A DNA stretch of 64,000 nucleotides from Conchocele bisecta (taxonomy: Eukaryota; Mollusca; Bivalvia; Lucinida; Thyasiridae), in contig JAQRGA010000042.1 in the NCBI GenBank assembly GCA_029237695.1, positions 992,001 to 1,056,000 of the forward strand. Direction: 5' to 3'. Each line of letters opens with the position of its first letter. The first letter of the stretch is position 1. The translations under genes and the position numbers were made by a program. Positions 57,992-64,000 of this stretch are shown piece by piece. The notes under the pieces are model-generated. The model did not search any database and was not told the origin of the DNA. It saw only the letters and a list, made by a program, of their open reading frames with translations.

Positions 57992-60900
57992 ATGACTAAA
58001 TCAGACGAGCGTACATTTCAAAAGGAAATAATAGATTCTATGCTGGCTAACGGCTGGCTTTTGGGCGAATCTAATAAATATAATCGAAAAACTGCTTTAT
58101 ATGAAGAAGATTTGCTTGGGTTTGTACAGGAGTCTCAGCCTGAAGAATGGGCTAAGTATGGAAGGTCTCATCCTAAGGATAGAGAAAAACGTCTTATTAA
58201 TGCAGTAGTTAAGCGTTTGGAGAAAAGTAATCCCAACACTTCAGATTTACGACGTTTTGGCACTTTAGGTATTTTACGCAAAAAAATTAATGACACTCCA
58301 TTCAGTTTCACTCTTTGTCAGTTTAAGCCTGAACATAATCTCAATCCGAAAACTTTAGAACGTTACAAGCAAAATCGTCTGCGGGTCGTGGGGGAACTGG
58401 TTTATTCACCTTATGCCACAGAAGAACATCTAAAGAAAACAGGCACCAAAGCAAAAGCATACCGCATTGATTTAGTCTTATTTATTAACGGTTTACCTAT
58501 TATTACGCTGGAGCTGAAATCAGAATTTAAACAGTCTGTAAATAAAGCTGTAAAACAGTATAAAAAAACACGTCTGCCTAAAGACCCAACCACTGGAAAA
58601 ACAGAGCCGCTGTTGACTTTTAAGCGTGGGGCTCTGGTGCATTTTGCAGTTAGTCAGTATGAGGTTTTTATGTGTACCAAATTATCAGGTACTGAATCAT
58701 TTTTCCTGCCGTTCAACAGAGGTTGCAAAGACGGCGGCAAAGGTAATGATATACCGGAAGATCCTAACCGTTATGCAACTGATTATCTTTGGAATGAAGT
58801 ATTGCTCCCTGATAATATTTTGAGAATTATCAGTGATTTTATTCATTTAGAAATTAAAAAAAAACAGGATGCCAACGGTTTAAAAAATAAAGAAGAAACA
58901 CTTATTTTCCCACGTTATCATCAATGGGATGTAGTTAAAAAGTTAATAGAAGCAACTGGAAGGGAAGGTGCAGGTCATAGATATTTGATACAGCATAGTG
59001 CCGGTTCCGGCAAATCAAACTCAATAGCTTGGACAGCACATCAGCTGTCGGCATTATACGACGCCGGGGGGAATAAACAGTTTGATTCGGTAATTATTGT
59101 TACAGACCGTACTATTTTAGATGCACAACTTCAGGATACTATTTCACAATTTACAGATATTGACGGAGTGGTCGGGCGTATCAATCACAAAGAGGGACAG
59201 GGTTCAAAGTCAGAAAAACTGGCAAAGGCATTGGAATCATGCCAACGTATAATTATCGTAACTATTCAGACTTTTAAATATGTTTTGGACTGGATAGAGA
59301 AAAGTAGTAAACTCAGGCAGAATAGATTCGCAGTAATTGCAGATGAAGCTCATAGCTCCCAAAGTGGTTCAACCGCTAAAGGAATGAAAGGAATTCTCAG
59401 TAAAAAAATAGAATATGAAGATAGTGACGAAGAAGAGAAAATAAATGAACTGGCAAAACGGAACTCACCTAACATAAGCTATTTTGCTTTTACAGCTACT
59501 CCAAAAGATAAAACTTTACAACTTTTCGGCCGCTGTCCGGATTTGGACAGTCCGCCGTCTAAAAATAATTTACCCGCTGCTTTTCATGTTTACAGTATGC
59601 GTCAGGCAATAGAAGAAGGTTTTATTCTGGATGTATTAAAAAACTATATCACTTATAAAGCGGCATATAATTTAGCATTAAAAGCCAGAGAAGGCGACAG
59701 AGAAGTTGACAGCAAAAAGGCACGAACTAAACTTAATCAGTGGGTAATTTTACATGAACACAATATTTCACAAAAAGTAAAAGTAATTGTTGAGCATTTC
59801 AAAACAAATGTAAAAGAGTGCCTGTGTGGTCAGGCAAAAGCAATGATTGTAACCAGTTCACGAAAAACTGTAGTGCGTTATAAACTGGCTCTGGACAAAT
59901 ATCTAAAGGAGCAGGGTTACTCTGATATTGCAGCAATAGTTGCTTTTTCTGGTGAAGTGCGGGACAGTGATATTTCTTATACTGAATCAAATATGAACCC
60001 TCACTTAAAAGGGCGTGATATGTGTAAAGCTTTTGATTCAGAAGATTATCAGTTGATGTTGGCAGCTGATAAATTTCAAACAGGATTTGATCAGCCGAAA
60101 CTTTGTGCCATGTATGTAGATAAAAAGCTCGGTGGTGTGGAATGCGTACAGACTCTTTCAAGACTTAACCGCTATTACCCCGGGAAAAAAGAGACAGGAA
60201 CTTTTGTGCTGGATTTTTATAATAATTCTGAAGATATTCTTGAAGCCTTTCTGCCTTATTATAAAATAGCTGAACTGGCTGATGTTTCAGACCCTGATCT
60301 GGTGTATGATTTATTTGATAAACTTAAGGCAGAGGAAATATATCAATGGACTGAAGTGGAACAGTTTTATAAAGCTTTTCTTACTAAGGGTAAAAGTGCG
60401 GCGGCAATTAGTAATATTTGCAAACCGGCAGTAGAAAGATGGCAGAATCGCTATAAAAAAGCTAATACGCATTTTAAAAAGAGAAAAGAGATATTTGAAC
60501 GTATGCGTAAACTATCGACTGATACAGTTTTGATAACTAATGCCGAAACTGAAATGAAAAACAGCAGGATAGAATTTGATTCTTTAGTAATGTTTAAAAA
60601 AGATTTAGGAAGTTTTACACGTTTTTATGAATTTATGTCACAGATTATTGACTATGAAAAAAAAGAACTTGATGAATTAAGTTTATTTGCCAGACATCTC
60701 CACCCGCTATTACGTGAAAAAGAGGAGGATGAAGATGATATTAATTTGGGATCAGTGATATTAACACATTATCGTCTTTCAAAAATTCGTGAAGAAAATT
60801 TAGTGTTGGACAATAGGGGAGATTATAGAATAGAAGCAGGTTCTGAACTTGGCACGGGAAAAGCCAAAAATGGCGAGGAACTATTTCTGTCGGCCATTAT

Positions 60901-61204
60901 TGACAGGCTCAATGAACTTTTTAATACAGATGAGCTCACACCAAAAGATATGATAAATTATGCTTGTGGAGTGCGAGATAAAATATTAGAAAATAAAAAA
61001 GTAATGGCTCAGATAAAAAATAATACTGGAAAACAAATATTACTTGGTGACTATCCGGCGGCAGTATGTAATGCAGTAATGGAGAGTAGTGCTGCCCATA
61101 ATAATCAGATGCGGCAATGTCTTTCAAATAAAAAAATTCTTAAAGGACTTGAGCTTATTCTTCTTGACATGATACAACATAACTGTGAAGATGAAATTAG
61201 GTAG
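57992..61204 (+). CDS. hsdR: type I restriction enzyme subunit HsdR
   Basis: The 1070-residue protein has the PD-(D/E)xK nuclease segment LPIITLELKSEFK near residue 168-180, the motor domain with Walker A HSAGSGKSN near 333-341 and ADEAHSSQSG near 450, and motif VI AADKFQTGFDQP near 690. It cuts unmethylated DNA after translocation. It follows herA after 72 bases. It has the full length of the family, so the restriction gene itself is intact while hsdS is broken. Confidence 0.95.
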   Translation: MTKSDERTFQKEIIDSMLANGWLLGESNKYNRKTALYEEDLLGFVQESQPEEWAKYGRSHPKDREKRLINAVVKRLEKSNPNTSDLRRFGTLGILRKKINDTPFSFTLCQFKPEHNLNPKTLERYKQNRLRVVGELVYSPYATEEHLKKTGTKAKAYRIDLVLFINGLPIITLELKSEFKQSVNKAVKQYKKTRLPKDPTTGKTEPLLTFKRGALVHFAVSQYEVFMCTKLSGTESFFLPFNRGCKDGGKGNDIPEDPNRYATDYLWNEVLLPDNILRIISDFIHLEIKKKQDANGLKNKEETLIFPRYHQWDVVKKLIEATGREGAGHRYLIQHSAGSGKSNSIAWTAHQLSALYDAGGNKQFDSVIIVTDRTILDAQLQDTISQFTDIDGVVGRINHKEGQGSKSEKLAKALESCQRIIIVTIQTFKYVLDWIEKSSKLRQNRFAVIADEAHSSQSGSTAKGMKGILSKKIEYEDSDEEEKINELAKRNSPNISYFAFTATPKDKTLQLFGRCPDLDSPPSKNNLPAAFHVYSMRQAIEEGFILDVLKNYITYKAAYNLALKAREGDREVDSKKARTKLNQWVILHEHNISQKVKVIVEHFKTNVKECLCGQAKAMIVTSSRKTVVRYKLALDKYLKEQGYSDIAAIVAFSGEVRDSDISYTESNMNPHLKGRDMCKAFDSEDYQLMLAADKFQTGFDQPKLCAMYVDKKLGGVECVQTLSRLNRYYPGKKETGTFVLDFYNNSEDILEAFLPYYKIAELADVSDPDLVYDLFDKLKAEEIYQWTEVEQFYKAFLTKGKSAAAISNICKPAVERWQNRYKKANTHFKKRKEIFERMRKLSTDTVLITNAETEMKNSRIEFDSLVMFKKDLGSFTRFYEFMSQIIDYEKKELDELSLFARHLHPLLREKEEDEDDINLGSVILTHYRLSKIREENLVLDNRGDYRIEAGSELGTGKAKNGEELFLSAIIDRLNELFNTDELTPKDMINYACGVRDKILENKKVMAQIKNNTGKQILLGDYPAAVCNAVMESSAAHNNQMRQCLSNKKILKGLELILLDMIQHNCEDEIR

Positions 61205-61628
61205 AATATGAATAGAGAAATATATAATTCGGGCATAAAACTAAATATGAGTAAATAAGAGTATAAAAATAGTAATCCTCCAATTCTAAATCACTTTTAT
61301 GAAAAACTTCTTCTGCTTAAAAATAGAATGAATATTGAAACAGGCAGTAAAATAGCAATTTATAGGCATAAGTTTATAGAATAAATTTTTGATAAATTTT
61401 ACAAAAAATGGAATAGCGAAATATAATATTTCTACAAAGTATCTCCAGCCTCAGTTTCTGTATATTATTGAATAAAAAGCAGTAGCTCTATCAAATTTTA
61501 CTATACTTAATTATGAGTAATATTTTACCAAAATAATTAAAAAATAAATTAATAATGTACCGCAGCGTTTAAATAGGCGGGTAAGGAATTTATGTCTTGC
61601 AAATGAAGTTGAATAATTATGGAAAATA
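61205..61628. other. gap with HD-domain hydrolase remnant
   Basis: These bases have no intact gene. The stretch 61245-61432 is the remnant listed next; the rest is AT-rich and without visible structure. Confidence 0.5.
61245..61432 (+). pseudogene. HD-domain phosphohydrolase C-terminal remnant
   Basis: The frame reads NHFYEKLLLLKNRMNIETG, then KIAIYRHKFIE, a stop (TAA at 61382-61384), and continues IFDKFYKKWNSE before another stop. HFYEKLLLLK and FYKKW are typical of the end of YedJ-type HD hydrolases. The N-terminal two thirds are absent. Confidence 0.55.
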
Positions 61629-61629
61629 C

Positions 61630-61657
61630 TTGTTTTATATATATTTTATAGTATGAT
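61630..61657 (+). promoter_or_regulatory. sigma-70-like promoter of the rubrerythrin gene
   Basis: TTGTTT (61630-61635) and TATGAT (61652-61657) are separated by 16 bases and lie 26 bases before the likely start codon at 61684. It is a fair match to a housekeeping promoter in an AT-rich genome, where such matches also arise by chance. Confidence 0.4.
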
Positions 61658-61683
61658 AATTTTAAATTAAGGAGAGTATGAAG

Positions 61684-62208
61684 ATGAGTAAGACAAAAAA
61701 GAATTTAGAATGTGCTTTCGCAGGAGAATCTCAGGCAAGGAATAGATATAATTATTTTGCAGATGTAGCAAGAAAAGAGGGCTATCATTATGTAGCTAAA
61801 ATATTTGAAGAAACTGCCGAACATGAAAAACGTCATGCTAAAGATGAATTTAAGCTTCTCAATGGAATTGGAAAAACTGCTGATAATCTAAAAAGTGCTA
61901 TTGAAGGTGAGCATTACGAAACTACAGAAATGTACCCTACTTTTGCCAAAGAAGCAGAAGAAGAAGGTAATATGGAAGCCGCAAGACTTTTTACACAGAT
62001 ATCAAAAGTTGAAACTCATCACAGAGACAGATATAAGAAACTTTTCGAAATGGTTGAAAAAGGTACTGTTTTTAAAAGAGATAAAAAAATTACATGGAAA
62101 TGTAGTGTGTGCGGTTATGTTATGGATGGTACAGAGCCTCCAGTTAAATGTCCGTGCTGTCAGCATCCGAGAGAGTATTATGAACCTACTGATTTAAGTT
62201 TTGAATAA
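61684..62208 (+). CDS. rbr: rubrerythrin
   Basis: I choose ATG 61684, nine bases after AAGGAG; the upstream ATG at 61678 is only three bases after it. The 174-residue protein has the ferritin-like diiron domain (FAGESQARNRY near 14; EETAEHEKRHA near 45; EEEGNMEAARLF and KVETHHRDRYKKL near 100-120) and a C-terminal rubredoxin domain (CSVCGY near 141, CPCC near 157). It reduces hydrogen peroxide in anaerobes. It is followed by the rubredoxin/glutamate-synthase-domain gene after 20 bases, which may deliver electrons. Confidence 0.95.
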   Translation: MSKTKKNLECAFAGESQARNRYNYFADVARKEGYHYVAKIFEETAEHEKRHAKDEFKLLNGIGKTADNLKSAIEGEHYETTEMYPTFAKEAEEEGNMEAARLFTQISKVETHHRDRYKKLFEMVEKGTVFKRDKKITWKCSVCGYVMDGTEPPVKCPCCQHPREYYEPTDLSFE

Positions 62209-62228
62209 TTTTAAATATAGGTTAATTT

Positions 62229-63773
62229 ATGGCAGTTTATCAGTGTAGAGTTTGCGGCTTCAAGTATGATGGTATAAAAGAAGGCAGAAAATGGAGTGAA
62301 TTACATCATGACTGGATATGTCCGCTCTGCAATTCAGGTAAATCTTATTTTTCTACAGTAGAAATATATGAATGCAGTGTCTGTGCATTTTGTTATGATG
62401 AAGAAAAAGAAGATATACAATGGAATAAATTGGACGAAAAGTGGATATGTCCAATTTGTTCTTCCGGTAAAAGTTATTTTAATAAAAAAAATAAGTGTGA
62501 TGCAGTAGATGAAATTATCTCTAAATCGGCGTCAGAAGATTATGTAGAAAAAAAGTATCTCGGTGAATGGGAAAGATCTGCCGATGATATTGAAAATTAT
62601 ATGGATGATATTCATAAAATTTCTATTAGTGGGAAATATATTGTAGAACCGATGAAAAGTAAAAAAAGCTGTTTGGGGTGGGATGATATCTTATTCAAAG
62701 GTTCTCAGCTTTTTAATATGCCGTTAAATGAAGATGAACAGGTATTAACTGAAACAATAATAGGTGCTAAAGCTTCTGTACCACTGATTTTAAATGCACC
62801 GATTATTATTTCACACATGTCTTACGGTGCACTTTCTAAAGAGGCAAAAATAGCATTATCAAAAGGTTCTGCATCTGTTCAAACAGCAATTTGCTCTGGA
62901 GAAGGAGGTATTCTTAACGAATCTCTCGAGAATTCTTACAAATATATATTTGAATATGTACCTAATAAATATTCTGTGACAGATGAATATCTTAAAAGAG
63001 TTGATGCTGTTGAAATTAAAATTGGACAATCTGCAAAACCCGGAATGGGAGGATTTTTACCGTTTAGCAAGGTGACAGAGGATATAGCTATAGTTCGCGG
63101 AAAAGAGCATGGAAAAGATATTATCAGTCCTGCAAAGTTTGCTGAAATTAATAATCGTGAAGATCTAAAGGATACAGTTAGTAAATTAAGAGAGTTGACT
63201 GGCGGAAAGCCTATAGGCATAAAACTGGCAGCGGGAAACATAGAGCAGGATCTTGAAATAGCTGTTTTTGCCAACCCTGATTTTATAACACTTGACGGAA
63301 GATCAGGGTCCACAGGAGCAGCCCCTAAATTTATTAAAGATTCAACTTCAGTACCTACATTATTTGCACTTTACAGAGCTAAAAAATTTTTAAAAAAGAA
63401 CGCTCCTGATATCTCATTAATTATCACAGGAGGTCTAAGGATATCTTCAGATTTCGCTAAAGCTTTAGCGATGGGGGCAGATGTTGTCGCAATAGCTACG
63501 GCTGCTATGATGTCTATAGGCTGCCAGCAGTATAGAATTTGTAATACAGGTAGATGTCCTGTAGGAATTGCAACGCAGGATATAGAACTTAGAAAACGGC
63601 TGGATATTAATAAATCTGCTGAAAGAGTGAAGAATTTTTTATCCGTTTCGATTGAGGAGTTAAAATCATTTGCAAGGTTAACAGGAAATAAAGATATTCA
63701 TAGTTTATCAATTGATAATCTCTGCACAATAAATTCTGAAATATCAGAGCATACAGATATTGATCATGTGTAG
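62229..63773 (+). CDS. double-rubredoxin plus glutamate-synthase-domain fusion
   Basis: The 514-residue protein starts with two rubredoxin-like domains: CRVCGFKYDG ... CPLC (residues about 5-38) and CSVCAFCYDE ... CPIC (about 53-85). From about 130 on there is an FMN-type glutamate synthase central domain, with SHMSYGALSKEAKIALSKG near 195, GSGKP-like KIGQSAKPGMGG near 262, LDGRSGSTGAAPK near 355, ITGGLRISSDFAKALAMGAD near 398 and the Fe-S cysteines GCQQYRICNTGRCPVG near 430. Such two-rubredoxin fusions to a GltS domain occur in anaerobes. Next to rubrerythrin it may take part in peroxide reduction or in an unusual amino-group transfer; the glutaminase domain is absent. Confidence 0.9.
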   Translation: MAVYQCRVCGFKYDGIKEGRKWSELHHDWICPLCNSGKSYFSTVEIYECSVCAFCYDEEKEDIQWNKLDEKWICPICSSGKSYFNKKNKCDAVDEIISKSASEDYVEKKYLGEWERSADDIENYMDDIHKISISGKYIVEPMKSKKSCLGWDDILFKGSQLFNMPLNEDEQVLTETIIGAKASVPLILNAPIIISHMSYGALSKEAKIALSKGSASVQTAICSGEGGILNESLENSYKYIFEYVPNKYSVTDEYLKRVDAVEIKIGQSAKPGMGGFLPFSKVTEDIAIVRGKEHGKDIISPAKFAEINNREDLKDTVSKLRELTGGKPIGIKLAAGNIEQDLEIAVFANPDFITLDGRSGSTGAAPKFIKDSTSVPTLFALYRAKKFLKKNAPDISLIITGGLRISSDFAKALAMGADVVAIATAAMMSIGCQQYRICNTGRCPVGIATQDIELRKRLDINKSAERVKNFLSVSIEELKSFARLTGNKDIHSLSIDNLCTINSEISEHTDIDHV

Positions 63774-64000
63774 AAAAATTATTTGCTAATTTTAATATAT
63801 ATTATACTAATTTAGATACCTATAGTACGACCTAAAAAATTTTCATATTATTTTATACTTATATATATAATATTTGGTTATCTGAATACAGTATTTTATG
63901 CTAATTATTTTCTCTCTTGGGTAAATCTCTAATCCTAAAAGCTTTATCATCTGCCAAAGCTTTGGATGTTATTTTAATATATAGCATAAATTTATAATAT
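63774..64000. other. right end, nothing recognised
   Basis: The last 227 bases are AT-rich and show no gene or clear RNA. Confidence 0.4.

Noticed and set aside
1..64000. CRISPR arrays, tRNA genes
   Set aside because: No regularly spaced repeats and no TTCGA-type T-arm with a matching acceptor stem were found by reading; a scan by program would settle it.

Overview
This is an AT-rich stretch of bacterial chromosome. Gram-negative markers are a heptosyltransferase-type GT9 enzyme, an ArnA-type formyltransferase and RlpA. Anaerobic markers are radical SAM enzymes, rubrerythrin, a rubredoxin/glutamate-synthase-domain protein and an E/DUF2764/A/B/D/I/K V-type ATPase like that of spirochaetes and chlamydiae. 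A MurB-Ddl fusion and a NifU/NifS pair add to the picture. I would guess a member of the PVC group (for example Lentisphaerota) or a spirochaete-like anaerobe, but the phylum cannot be fixed by eye. Almost every long gap holds decayed gene pieces (IS256, IS630, IS3, four-helix-bundle, HD hydrolase and glycan genes), so the genome seems to be losing genes.

Layout. Bases 1-476 are the end of a YeeE/YedE-type transporter. Bases 1587-10272, all on the minus strand, form a peptide-modification (RiPP) operon. Reading with the genes it holds a nucleotidyltransferase-fold protein, a PqqD-like peptide-binding protein, two radical SAM/SPASM enzymes that resemble ScmE and ScmF of the SynChlorMet cassette, an ABC exporter, an HPr-kinase-like P-loop protein, an S26 Ser/His signal peptidase, a small lipoprotein and, last, a 69-residue Cys-rich candidate precursor. 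The precursor core is a run of ten-residue units with a CxxG motif. A divergent XRE-PAS regulator with a repeated upstream motif probably controls the operon; a second XRE-PAS gene lies further right.

Bases 13002-21994 are a purine/urate-catabolism island: ygeW, ygfK, a PLP-dependent enzyme, ygeY and arcC. Bases 22260-22860 hold an IS256 remnant. Bases 23011-31002 (minus) are pyrH and the V-ATPase operon, whose K subunit carries Na+-site-like residues. Bases 31248-35074 are an Rrf2 regulator, nifU, nifS and ribBA. Bases 35105-36820 are a graveyard of glycan genes.

Bases 37061-50265 are mostly housekeeping: an ArnA-type formyltransferase, a MurB-Ddl fusion, hisI, RNase P RNA, apt, a GT9 enzyme, a ModF-like ABC ATPase, rlpA, a YciB-like protein and efpL, with several unknown genes and small ORFs. 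Bases 51257-61204 are a defence island: a type I restriction-modification operon (hsdM, frameshifted hsdS, hsdR) with a SIR2-HerA gene pair inserted and translationally coupled to it. The window ends with rubrerythrin and a double-rubredoxin/glutamate-synthase-domain fusion.

The two systems most worth a second look are the CxxG-repeat RiPP cassette and the SIR2-HerA pair nested in the hsd operon. No tRNA, other rRNA or CRISPR array was seen.
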